In this document: in pieces, positions 9,109 to 18,705 of the stretch | Layout: every line of letters begins with the position of its first letter | Position numbering within the stretch: the stretch's first letter is position 1 | Assembly: GCA_016219595.1 (NCBI GenBank) | Contig: JACRLY010000040.1 | Coordinates: 1-36,218 of the forward strand | Direction of reading: 5' to 3' | DNA length: 36,218 bases | Source of the DNA: Ignavibacteriota bacterium | GTDB taxonomy: Bacteria > Bacteroidota > Ignavibacteria > Kapaibacteriales > UBA2268 | Notes under the pieces: generated by a model | Told to the model about the DNA's origin: nothing | Databases searched by the model: none | Seen by the model: the letters and a program-made list of their open reading frames with translations, nothing else | Position numbers and translations under genes: made by a program

Positions 9109-9238
9109 AGTTAGAAAAATTGAAAATTGATAATTAATATTAATAATTATAGAGATGTTTGATTGAATAATCGCCCTTGTTTTCAATTTCTTCTTATTTT
9201 TGTAAGGAATTTAACTTGTAATCATTATATGATTTTAA

Positions 9239-10963
9239 ATGCTCAAATCGCTTTTAATTAAAAATTTTGCCCTGATAGATTCCCTTGAGATTGATTTTTC
9301 AGAGGGATTGAATATTATTACAGGTGAAACCGGAGCCGGCAAATCAGTCATTGTCGAAGCCCTTTTAATGGCTTTGGGTGAGCGAGCATCGGTTGATTTA
9401 ATTCGTGAAGGAGAAAAAAAAGCAATTATTGAAGCAATTTTCAATTTGCAATATAAATCAATCATTAATACTATATTAACTGAAAACGAAATTGATATTA
9501 ATAATGATATAATAATCCGCAGAGAAATATCAGATAAATCAAGTTCAAGATGTTTTATTAATGATTCACCTGTTAATTTAAATGTACTGAAAAAAATCGG
9601 CGACCTGCTTGTCGATTTTCATGGGCAGCATGACCATCAGTTACTGCTCAACAGGGAATCACATATTACACTTTTAGATTCATTAGCTAATATAGAAAAT
9701 TTGAAGAGTGAATATTTTTCTATTTATTCTTCACTAATTGAAAAAATTCGTAAAATTACTGAATTGAAAAAAAATGAATTACAGTTAAAATCGAAAACGG
9801 ATGCTTTAAAATTTGAATTAAATGAGATTGAACGTGTCAATCCATTGCCGGATGAAGAAAACTTACTTGAACAGGAATTGAATCTAATTCAAAATTCCGA
9901 AATATTGCATAACCTGGCAAATGAATTGAATATGATTTTATCAGAAGATGAAAATTCTGCATATTCACAGTTAAATAAATCTGAAAAAATACTGCAGAAA
10001 CTGGTAAAAATCGATTCAAGATACAAGGAATATTATAATGAAATAATAAAAGCTTCAGTCAGCATTACTGAAATAATTAAGTTCTCGAATAATTATTTAT
10101 CCCAAATTCAATTTGACCAGGAAAGAATAGAATCTATCAGGGAAAGATTACTTATTCTTACGGGATTGAGAAAAAAATATGGTAATTATAACGCTATATT
10201 TGAAAAGAAATCATTTATAGAATCCGAATTAAATCATATCATCAATTTCGATGAAGAAATTATTTCTCTTGACAAAGAAATCAGTGATCTTAAAAATAAA
10301 GCAGGAGAAAAAGCATTTCAGATATCGGAAAAAAGAAAAAACATTTCAATCAAACTGGACAAATCTGTTGTATTAACGTTGAAAAATCTTGGAATTGAAA
10401 ACTCCTTTTTCAAAACAGTAATAACCCAGAATGAAATAAATAAATCAACATTAATGCAATCCGGTAATCATATACATGTTAATTATGAAGGAAAATCTTA
10501 TTCAACTTCACCTGATGGGATAGACGATGTGGAATTCTTCATATCTACAAACAAGGGTGAAACCCCAAAACCATTAACTAATGTTGCATCCGGAGGTGAA
10601 ATCTCAAGGGTGATGCTTGCACTGAAGAGTATTCTTGCTGAAAGCGATAATCTACCAATACTGATTTTCGATGAAATTGACATTGGAATAAGCGGTAGAA
10701 TTGCTCAGAAAGTCGGAATTACAATGAAAGAATTATCAAAGAAACATCAAATTATATCAATAACACATCTGCCTCAAATAGCTGCCCTTGGTGATAGTAA
10801 TATCAGAGTTGAGAAAATAACAGTACAAGGCAGAACCTTAATAAAAAGCAATATAATCTCAAATAAAGAAAAAGTAAAAGAAATTGCCCGGCTAATAAGT
10901 GGAGAAACAATAACTGAAACATCGCTTAAAACAGCAACTGAGCTTATTAATTTTGAAAATTAA
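9239..10963 (+). CDS. recN: DNA repair protein RecN
   Basis: MLKSLLIKNFALIDSLEIDFSEGLNIITGETGAGKSVIVEAL, long coiled coil, FDEIDIGISGRIAQKVG, ITHLPQIAALGD. Confidence 0.95.
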   Translation: MLKSLLIKNFALIDSLEIDFSEGLNIITGETGAGKSVIVEALLMALGERASVDLIREGEKKAIIEAIFNLQYKSIINTILTENEIDINNDIIIRREISDKSSSRCFINDSPVNLNVLKKIGDLLVDFHGQHDHQLLLNRESHITLLDSLANIENLKSEYFSIYSSLIEKIRKITELKKNELQLKSKTDALKFELNEIERVNPLPDEENLLEQELNLIQNSEILHNLANELNMILSEDENSAYSQLNKSEKILQKLVKIDSRYKEYYNEIIKASVSITEIIKFSNNYLSQIQFDQERIESIRERLLILTGLRKKYGNYNAIFEKKSFIESELNHIINFDEEIISLDKEISDLKNKAGEKAFQISEKRKNISIKLDKSVVLTLKNLGIENSFFKTVITQNEINKSTLMQSGNHIHVNYEGKSYSTSPDGIDDVEFFISTNKGETPKPLTNVASGGEISRVMLALKSILAESDNLPILIFDEIDIGISGRIAQKVGITMKELSKKHQIISITHLPQIAALGDSNIRVEKITVQGRTLIKSNIISNKEKVKEIARLISGETITETSLKTATELINFEN

Positions 10964-10971
10964 ATTTTCAA
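10953..10971. terminator. Shared bidirectional inverted repeat at convergent gene ends (recN / wzz)
   Basis: TTGAAAATT-A-AATTTTCAA perfect inverted repeat spanning both stop codons; only 4 nt separate the two CDSs. Confidence 0.45.
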
Positions 10972-12176
10972 TGATTAATATTTTCAGGATTATCGACTCT
11001 TTTAATATAATATATCCCTTTGAAATATCCTTTTGTAAGAAGATAGACAACAGAGCCAAAGAGACCTAATATGAGACCTATAATTAACATGAATTTCCTG
11101 TCAGGAGAAAGCCTGTCATAAGGTACAAATGCTTTATCAAGAGGTTCAACAGTTGCTATATCACTTTCTTCCTGGATAGCTTCCTGGTATTTCTGAGTCT
11201 CGAGGTAAAGAATTACCTGAGCCATAATCTTCTGGTCACGAATTAAATTTGTATATTCTTTAAGTAATGTAGGAACTGCTGTAAGAGGTATTGAAATATT
11301 ATCATTAGGAACAAGACCTCCTAACTGAGTTCTTTTATATTGTTGCTGCAAATCATGAACCTTTTTCCTGTATGCTTTCACTTTAGGTGAATTAATGTCA
11401 TAATCCTGTGTTAATAAGCTGAGTTCGACTTCGGATTTTGACAATTCACTTCCTACATTCACAGCATTTTCAAGTATAGCTTTTGTTTGTTCATCGAGTG
11501 CCAACACTTTATTTTTCTTTTGAAATGATTCAAGGGCATCATCGATTGAATCCAGTTTAAATTTATTATCAACCAGCACTCTTTCGATGAATAATCTCTT
11601 CCTTTTTGCTTTTGAAACATTTTTCCTTCTATTAACGAAATCCAAACCTTCGACAGCTGTATTAGAAATTTGAGCTGATAATTTTGCAGCTTCTTCCTTA
11701 GATTTCCCTGAGGAAAAATAACCTGTTCCCACAACAGAAGTAACCACAATCAGACCATTCCTGTTTACTCTAACTTCAAGAATATTGTCAATAGCTTTAA
11801 TAATCGTTTCATCATCAGCACCTTTGAAAAGATAAGATGATTTTAGATTCAATTTCTGATTAATATATTTAGCTACTTCCCTGCTTTTGGTAATATCTGC
11901 CAGGAGTTCAAGTTTATTGCCTTGAGATAAGCCGGGAACCGATAAGCCACCGGATAAACTCTGGAGGAAGCTGGATAATCCGGCATTAGTGCCTGTTTCT
12001 TCAGGAGGTAATACCGTAGCAGTAGCTTCATATTCATAAGGTACAATGAATGATAAAATTAATGTAAATACAACTACAATCCCGGTAACAAGGAATGTAA
12101 ATTTTTTATTGAGATTTATTAATCTGAAAACGATTCTTAATGATAATTCTTCTTTGTTTATTTCTTCAATTCCCAT
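10968..12176 (-). CDS. Wzz/chain-length-determinant-like polysaccharide biosynthesis protein
   Basis: N- and C-terminal TM segments, YEYEATATVLPPEE, coiled coil, LDKAFVPYDRLSPDRKFMLIIGLILGLFGSVVYLL. Confidence 0.85.
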   Translation of the reverse strand: MGIEEINKEELSLRIVFRLINLNKKFTFLVTGIVVVFTLILSFIVPYEYEATATVLPPEETGTNAGLSSFLQSLSGGLSVPGLSQGNKLELLADITKSREVAKYINQKLNLKSSYLFKGADDETIIKAIDNILEVRVNRNGLIVVTSVVGTGYFSSGKSKEEAAKLSAQISNTAVEGLDFVNRRKNVSKAKRKRLFIERVLVDNKFKLDSIDDALESFQKKNKVLALDEQTKAILENAVNVGSELSKSEVELSLLTQDYDINSPKVKAYRKKVHDLQQQYKRTQLGGLVPNDNISIPLTAVPTLLKEYTNLIRDQKIMAQVILYLETQKYQEAIQEESDIATVEPLDKAFVPYDRLSPDRKFMLIIGLILGLFGSVVYLLTKGYFKGIYYIKRVDNPENINH

Positions 12177-12189
12177 AAATCTTTCAAAT

Positions 12190-13860
12190 TTATTTTGTAA
12201 GAGCTAAAATAACACCGACTATAGTAACTAATTGTGTAACTATGGTCAATCCTGTATAAAATGTAAAATCAGATTCCGCTTCGGGAGGTACAAGGATATT
12301 GTCCCCCGGTTCAATAGTATAGTTCATGTTTTCTGCCAGGAATTGTTCTCCTTTTGGTTTCACAATTAAAGTTTCACCATCATCTGCCCTGAATCCGAAT
12401 CCTCCGGCAAGATTGATATAATCGAGCCACTGCAAATTCGGATTATATATTACCATACCCGGATTATTTACCCTGCCCTGCACATTGACAAAATTCCTTT
12501 TTTGAGGAACAAATATTGAATCCTTATCCATGACAAGAATATTATCACTACTATTCTGATTTGAATTAATTTTTTCGAAATCAATTGCCATCATACCTTT
12601 TTTCTCGACAATTTTAGCCTGGAAGTAACGGCGTTCATTTTCTGACATTTCAGAGTAAGGAGTTCTATAAAGTCTTTCCATTTGAGGGTCAGTTTTCTGT
12701 ATTTCAGCTTTTCTAATCATTAGAGCCGACTCCAGGGCACCGTTATCTGTAACACCTCCTGCCCTGTTCAAAATATCTCTTACCTTTGTTTCACCTATAT
12801 TTATCGCATAATATCCGGGGTAATTCACCTCACCTGTAATAGCTACCATCTTATCATTATTCCAGTTGACTATTTGCCTGATAAAAACTCTATCGCCTGT
12901 AAACAGAGGGAAATCACCTTCAAGAAAAGATGCAGTATCGAATTTTTTTCTCCATGATGATATATTCACAGTCCAACGGTCGATGTATGAAGTATTTGGT
13001 CTGAACCTGGCAATTTCCACTGAATCTAAAAATGATGATTCGAGGAAACCCTGTCCGAATTTAATGAGTGTGGACAGTGAATCACCTTCTACATATTCAA
13101 AATCACCCTCAAAGCCAATCTCACCATAAATACCTATACTTTCTTTGATATTACTTGTTGGAATGACGATATGGTCTCCTCCAATCACAGTTGGATTTGA
13201 TTCTTTATCATTTGTCATGTAAAATCTAAGCAAGTCAACTTTCAGACATTCATTGGGTTCAGTTCTATAGAGTGAAATTTTCCTGATAGAAGAGTTATAT
13301 TTTAATCCCCCAGCTTTTTCAATAACTTCGGATACCCTGTCAACAGCAGTGGCAGGAACAATTCCGGGTTTCCTAACAGCACCGCTGACAATAACTTTAA
13401 ATTCCCTGAGTTTTTTCAAGCCCAGATTTACTTCATTGTTTTTGAAAATACGTAATGCCTGCTTCCTGATTAATGTATCAGCTTCAGCTAATGTTTTACC
13501 CTTAAGATTAACTGTACCAATTTCCGGAATAATTAATTTTCCTTCAGGTGAAATTGTAGCTTCTACTTCCAGTGTTTTAGCACCTAAAACCATTATATTG
13601 AATTCATCTCCGGGTCCTAAAATGTATTTATTTGGGTCTATCTCTTTTTCCTGCAGCCCTGCACTTTCTTTAGCCAAATCATGGGCTCTTTGAATTGCGA
13701 GTGTATCATTCTGCTTTTTTCTCGAGCCTGAAATAAAATAATTATCCAGCCAATTTTGCTCTTTTTCTTCTTCCTGAGAAAAAACAATATTTGGATAAAT
13801 AAATATAAAAAATAATATGGTAATTATGCTGAGATTTGAAATAAATCTTATCTTTTTCAT
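12190..13860 (-). CDS. Polysaccharide biosynthesis/export protein (Wza-like, SLBB domains)
   Basis: Signal peptide; YILGPGDEFNIMVLG.., VIPEIGTVNLKGKTLAEA, several SLBB-like segments (VSGAVRKPGIVPA, ITGEVNYPGYYAI, VQGRVNNPGMVIYNPN). Confidence 0.85.
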   Translation of the reverse strand: MKKIRFISNLSIITILFFIFIYPNIVFSQEEEKEQNWLDNYFISGSRKKQNDTLAIQRAHDLAKESAGLQEKEIDPNKYILGPGDEFNIMVLGAKTLEVEATISPEGKLIIPEIGTVNLKGKTLAEADTLIRKQALRIFKNNEVNLGLKKLREFKVIVSGAVRKPGIVPATAVDRVSEVIEKAGGLKYNSSIRKISLYRTEPNECLKVDLLRFYMTNDKESNPTVIGGDHIVIPTSNIKESIGIYGEIGFEGDFEYVEGDSLSTLIKFGQGFLESSFLDSVEIARFRPNTSYIDRWTVNISSWRKKFDTASFLEGDFPLFTGDRVFIRQIVNWNNDKMVAITGEVNYPGYYAINIGETKVRDILNRAGGVTDNGALESALMIRKAEIQKTDPQMERLYRTPYSEMSENERRYFQAKIVEKKGMMAIDFEKINSNQNSSDNILVMDKDSIFVPQKRNFVNVQGRVNNPGMVIYNPNLQWLDYINLAGGFGFRADDGETLIVKPKGEQFLAENMNYTIEPGDNILVPPEAESDFTFYTGLTIVTQLVTIVGVILALTK

Positions 13861-14033
13861 GTATTTCATTATTATTAAAATTAATTTACACAAATTTATT
13901 AAAAAACCATTTCTTATGAAAGTCAGATTTCATCGTAATTTCAAATAAAATAATAAGCTAAACACATAATTGTCGCTTCTGACAAGTTACTTTCGTAATT
14001 TTGCTTATTATATTATTCAATTTAATTAAATAA

Positions 14034-14852
14034 ATGTTTAATCAATTAACTAATTGTGCTGTTGATTCAGCATTAAAAGCAGGTAAAATTCTTAAAGAAG
14101 GATTTGGTACCTCATTTGAAATATTCAACAAAATTGGTAAAAATAATTTAGTTACCGAATATGATAAACGTTCAGAATCAATAATTATTGAAAATATTAA
14201 GTCTGTTTTTCCTGACCATAGTTTTGTCGCAGAGGAAAGTGGTAATTCCGGTAATATAGATAATGATTCAATTAAGTGGGTTATTGACCCATTGGATGGA
14301 ACAGTTAATTTTGCACATTCACTGCCAATATTCAGCGTTAGTATTGCTGCTGTGAAAAACAAGGAAATTTTATGCGGTGTTGTCTATCATCCAATTCTTG
14401 ACGAATTATTTATTGCTGAGAAAGGTACCGGTTCATTTTTAAATGATAAACCTATAAAAGTTTCGAAATCAACTGAACTTGACTCGGCTTTTTTGGTAAC
14501 AGGCTTCCCTTATAACGTAAATTCAAATCCATGCGGATGTATAGACCACTTTGTTTCCATAATACAAAGAGGAATACCGGTGAGACGCCTCGGCTCTGCA
14601 GCTCTCGATTTAGCTTATGTTGCATGCGGAAGATTCGACGGGTTCTGGGAAATTAATCTGCATTCCTGGGATGTTGCAGCAGGAGTAATAATTGTACAGG
14701 AAGCAGGTGGAATTGTAACACAATATAATAATGAAAAATATTGGCTCGATAACCAGACTTTGATTGCTACCAATGGTAAAATCCATAATCAAATTTGTAA
14801 TGTACTAATTAAGTGTGGCTGCGGGATAAATTTCGGAAGAAACCAAAAATGA
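14034..14852 (+). CDS. Inositol monophosphatase family protein (SuhB-like)
   Basis: FVAEESG, WVIDPLDGTVNFAHSLPIFSVSIA, LHSWDVAAGVIIVQEAGG. Confidence 0.93.
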   Translation: MFNQLTNCAVDSALKAGKILKEGFGTSFEIFNKIGKNNLVTEYDKRSESIIIENIKSVFPDHSFVAEESGNSGNIDNDSIKWVIDPLDGTVNFAHSLPIFSVSIAAVKNKEILCGVVYHPILDELFIAEKGTGSFLNDKPIKVSKSTELDSAFLVTGFPYNVNSNPCGCIDHFVSIIQRGIPVRRLGSAALDLAYVACGRFDGFWEINLHSWDVAAGVIIVQEAGGIVTQYNNEKYWLDNQTLIATNGKIHNQICNVLIKCGCGINFGRNQK

Positions 14853-15688
14853 AAATTAAAGTAACATATATGTCAGGAGCAGGTAACCTGTTTACGGTTA
14901 TTGACAACAGTTTATATAATATATCCCATAATCAGCTTGTAGAATTATCACCACTTCTTTGTAAGTCAGAGGATTACAAATCTGAAGGATTACTTGTCAT
15001 AAACGAAGATAAAATTTATCCATTTAATGCAGATTTCTACAATCCTGACGGTTCCTATGGAGCTATGTGCGGAAATGGAGCAAGATGCGTTATTAAATTT
15101 TTTAAAGAAAAAAAAGTCACTGAACCTTATCCGAATATAATAAAATTTATTATGTGTGGTGAAGAATATGATGCAGTGTATGAAGGAGAAACTATCGCAA
15201 TTTATTTTTTACCTCCTGAAAAATTTCAACACAATATTAAAATAGATTATTATGAAAGCGAAGTTGAAGGGTCTTATGTTGATATCGGCTCACAACATTT
15301 CGTAGTAAATATAAAAAATCAAGAGAATTGGAAAAATATTAAAATCGAGGATTTCGAATTACATAAAATTGCTCCATATTTCAGATACAATGAGCAATTT
15401 GCTCCTAAAGGAGTGAATTTTAATATTTATGAGGTCAAAAATAAAAGTAAAATTATTCTCAGGACTTATGAACGCGGTGTCGAAGGGGAGACAGGTGCAT
15501 GCGGGACCGGTGCTATATCTGCTGCATTGACATCAGTAATAAATAATGAGACAAAATTTCCTGTTACTGTAATTCCACCAAGTAAAATTCCCGTTATAGT
15601 TGATATAATAGGGAAGGTTAATAAAATAATAAGAATACAACTTCAAGGACCGGCAGAATTTATTGGAGAAACAGAAATAGAAATTTAA
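14849..15688 (+). CDS. dapF: Diaminopimelate epimerase
   Basis: Both catalytic Cys motifs (GAMCGNGARC, GETGACGTGAISAAL); ATGA overlap with the upstream stop codon. Confidence 0.92.
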   Translation: MKIKVTYMSGAGNLFTVIDNSLYNISHNQLVELSPLLCKSEDYKSEGLLVINEDKIYPFNADFYNPDGSYGAMCGNGARCVIKFFKEKKVTEPYPNIIKFIMCGEEYDAVYEGETIAIYFLPPEKFQHNIKIDYYESEVEGSYVDIGSQHFVVNIKNQENWKNIKIEDFELHKIAPYFRYNEQFAPKGVNFNIYEVKNKSKIILRTYERGVEGETGACGTGAISAALTSVINNETKFPVTVIPPSKIPVIVDIIGKVNKIIRIQLQGPAEFIGETEIEI

Positions 15689-15778
15689 ATAAATAAATAA
15701 TGCAATGACAGAACATTTTCTGACTTAAAAAGAACATTATGATGTCAAAATATGTTTATATAAAATGAAAGAAAAAAT

Positions 15779-16966
15779 ATGAGTGATAATTTGAAAAATA
15801 TTATAAATAAATCTGAATCAATGTTGAATGATTTGGTTCAAATCAGAAGACACATTCATCAGAATCCTGAATTATCATTTAAGGAATTTTTAACTGCTGA
15901 ATTTATCAGGGATAACTTAAGAATGATGGGAATTAATTATAAGGCAATTGCTGAGACAGGAACATTGGCATTGATAGGCAATGGTGAAAGATGTGTTGCA
16001 CTTCGTGCAGATATTGATGCACTGCCAATCCAGGAAGAAACCGGTCTTGAATTTGCATCTAAGAATTCAGGAGTTATGCATGCATGCGGTCATGATATGC
16101 ACACGACCATGCTTCTTGGTGCTGCAAGAATACTCAAAGGAATAGAATCAGAATTAAATGGAACCGTAAAAATTATATTCCAACCCGGAGAAGAAAAACT
16201 CCCCGGAGGCGCGTCAAAACTCATTGAAGAAGGTGTTCTCGAAAATCCTAAAGTTTCAGCAATTTTCGGACAACATATTTTCCCGGAAGAATCAACAGGA
16301 ACAATTTCTGTGAATTCCGGATACATCATGGCATCTGCTGATGAGTTATATTGGACATTAAAAGGTAAAGGTACTCATGCTGCACAGCCGCATCTTGGAA
16401 ATGACTGTATAATGGCGGCTTCTCAGCTTGTTATGAATCTTCAAACGGTAGTTACAAAATATCGCAATCCTGTAAAACCTGGATTACTATCTGTTACTGC
16501 AATTCATGGTGGTTCTGCACCTAATGTATTTCCGGATGAAGTCAAGTTGATGGGAACGTTCAGGGCTAACGATGAAGAATGGCGAGGCAAAATGCACGAT
16601 GAAATCCGCAGAATCACAAATGATACTTGTTCATTATTTGGAATAAAAGGAGAAGTCGAAATTGTCAAGGGCTACCCTGCTCTTTACAATAATCCTGAAA
16701 CAACTTTAATCGCTGAAAAAACAGCAAAGGAATTACTGAGTAAAGATTCTGTAGAAGTGTTTGAACCAAAGCTATGGGCGGAAGATTTTGCATATTATGC
16801 TCAGAAAATTCCTTCTACATTCTGGTTCCTGGGAATTAGACCTAAAGGTATTTCAGAATTACCACCGTTACATAATTCTAAATTAATCCCGGATGAGAAA
16901 GCACTTTCGATTGGTGCGGCAATGCTTGCGGGGACAGCAGTTAATTTTCTAAGTATTGGGAAATAG
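15779..16966 (+). CDS. M20-family amidohydrolase/peptidase
   Basis: RRHIHQNPELSFKEF, VALRADIDALPIQEETGLEFASKNSGVMHACGHDMHTTMLLGAA, IIFQPGEEKLPGGASKLIEEG, WAEDFAYYAQKIPSTFWFLG. Confidence 0.95.
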   Translation: MSDNLKNIINKSESMLNDLVQIRRHIHQNPELSFKEFLTAEFIRDNLRMMGINYKAIAETGTLALIGNGERCVALRADIDALPIQEETGLEFASKNSGVMHACGHDMHTTMLLGAARILKGIESELNGTVKIIFQPGEEKLPGGASKLIEEGVLENPKVSAIFGQHIFPEESTGTISVNSGYIMASADELYWTLKGKGTHAAQPHLGNDCIMAASQLVMNLQTVVTKYRNPVKPGLLSVTAIHGGSAPNVFPDEVKLMGTFRANDEEWRGKMHDEIRRITNDTCSLFGIKGEVEIVKGYPALYNNPETTLIAEKTAKELLSKDSVEVFEPKLWAEDFAYYAQKIPSTFWFLGIRPKGISELPPLHNSKLIPDEKALSIGAAMLAGTAVNFLSIGK

Positions 16967-17035
16967 GAAAAAGAAAATTGAATATAGAAAAAAGATAATA
17001 GCAAAAAGAATAGTAAATAGAAGAAGTTCAATTAA

Positions 17036-17221
17036 ATATTTTGGAAAACAATTTCTGTTATCTTACACGAGCAAAAAAATTTATTGCAAGAGCAGAAAAA
17101 GACTAATGAAAGACTCGACAAGCTCGAAATACAACAAGCGAAAACAAATATTGAATTATCTGATATGAGATTGGCGTTCATTAAATTTGCAGATAAATAT
17201 ACTTTCTTTACAGTTTTTTAA
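17036..17221 (+). pseudogene. Start-less coiled-coil ORF fragment, possible gene remnant
   Basis: Open frame IFWKTISVILHEQKNLLQEQKKTNERLDKLEIQQAKTNIELSDMRLAFIKFADKYTFFTVF* with a coiled-coil-like pattern but no ATG. Confidence 0.4.
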
Positions 17222-17390
17222 GAACATCTGTCAATACTTGAGAAAACTGTTTTTCAAAATTAAAATACTTAGTAATTTAATTATTTTATTATACCCCTAA
17301 CCTAATAATTCAAACAAAACAATTAACAAATAAATTATAATAATTATTAATTAAAATTGAAAATATAGATTATTTCTCAATTTAATTGAT

Positions 17391-18569
17391 TCAAATTTTG
17401 ATAATAGTTTTAATTTTTTCATTTATTTTAATAAAATAAATGCCTTTAGTTAGTCCCGATAAATCAATGCTTTGAATATTTATATCAGGTAATAATTCAA
17501 ATTTTCTTATTACTCTTCCTAAATTATCAAGTAATAAAATTTCTTTGGGATAACATTGTTCAGTTGTTAAATTAATATTTATTGATTCATCAGCCGGATT
17601 TGGATAAAATAAAATATCACCTTTTGAATTTATATTTTCTTCCACTTCATCAATAAGAAAATCATTAATGAAACCTTTGAAAACACCCAAATTAGTTCCT
17701 GCGAATACCATGTCCCCGCAAATAGCAATAGATGTAATATATAAATCAGTTAGTCCAGAATTCTTACTAATCCAGTTTTCACCATCATCTGTTGATACAA
17801 ATACCCCGCCTCTAGTGCCTAAAAATATAATTTTATTTGTGGAAGACATAGATTCAATAATAAAATTTGTCAATTTATTATTTTTTAATATCCATGAATT
17901 TCCATTATTTTGTGAACGATACACACCATTCCAAGTTCCGGCAAAGATAAAATCATCATGCAAAGTAAAGGAAGAGACTGTAGTATATAAATCATTCAAT
18001 TCTTTTTTTATCCAATTGTCAGCCCCGTTAGATGAAATAAATAAACCCGCATCAGCAGTACCTGCAAAAGTTTGGTTTCCGTTTATAAATATTGATTTTA
18101 CTACATTGCTTGTCAATCCGCTATTTTTAGAAATCCAGCTATTTCCGTTATTTGATGAAAAATATATTCCATCACCATTACTGCCGGCATATAAAATATT
18201 ATTATTTTTTGCAAAATAATTTATATATCTATTAGTAATTCCGAAATTCTTTTCATTCCAGGTTTCACCATAATCAGTAGATAAATAAATCCCTGCACCA
18301 TTACCTCCTCTGAAAATGTTTTTATTAAAAATTGCAATCGAAATTACTCCGCGGTCTGTTATTCCGTTATTTTTATCAGTCCAACTTTCACCATAATCAT
18401 ATGAAGCATAAACTCCTCCATAAGATGTCCCTGCATATATTATATTATCGAGAACGGCTATTGAACTAATATTTCCACCAATGCCGCAGAATTTGCACGC
18501 TACCCATTGTGAATATGAAGAAGAAGTAAAAAAAACAAGAAATGAAAAAATAATAATAAAAGTTTTCAT
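17391..18569 (-). CDS. Secreted seven-repeat beta-propeller-like protein with T9SS type A sorting domain
   Basis: Signal peptide; seven ~40-aa repeats (FAGT..GVF.S.D.G.NW..KN.GLT); C-terminal FYPNPADESININLTT...LLDNLGRVI...LSGLTKGIYFIKI. Confidence 0.85.
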   Translation of the reverse strand: MKTFIIIFSFLVFFTSSSYSQWVACKFCGIGGNISSIAVLDNIIYAGTSYGGVYASYDYGESWTDKNNGITDRGVISIAIFNKNIFRGGNGAGIYLSTDYGETWNEKNFGITNRYINYFAKNNNILYAGSNGDGIYFSSNNGNSWISKNSGLTSNVVKSIFINGNQTFAGTADAGLFISSNGADNWIKKELNDLYTTVSSFTLHDDFIFAGTWNGVYRSQNNGNSWILKNNKLTNFIIESMSSTNKIIFLGTRGGVFVSTDDGENWISKNSGLTDLYITSIAICGDMVFAGTNLGVFKGFINDFLIDEVEENINSKGDILFYPNPADESININLTTEQCYPKEILLLDNLGRVIRKFELLPDINIQSIDLSGLTKGIYFIKINEKIKTIIKI

Positions 18570-18705
18570 CGATATACCCTGCATAATTTATTATAATAAT
18601 ATTATATTCTAAAAATAAACAGAGGTTATTAAAGTTATTCAATCAATTTATAATTCAAACTTACTTAAAATACTAGTGTAAAAAAATTAAACAAAATGAA
18701 TATCA

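Noticed and set aside
13349-13693. 114-aa and similar antisense ORFs (12866-13129, 6244-6582, 16090-16329 and others)
   Set aside because: All lie opposite strongly supported genes and show no family motifs.
10968-13860. Start of a capsule/exopolysaccharide cluster
   Set aside because: Only the Wzz/Wza-like pair is present; neighbours are recN and inositol monophosphatase, with no glycosyltransferases in the window.
16956-17168. 70-aa + strand ORF overlapping the M20 stop codon
   Set aside because: Lys/Arg-rich translation out of frame with the better protein-like coiled-coil frame at 17036-17221.
17668-18219. 183-aa + strand ORF
   Set aside because: Antisense to the repeat propeller; its openness follows from the repeated codon pattern on the minus strand.
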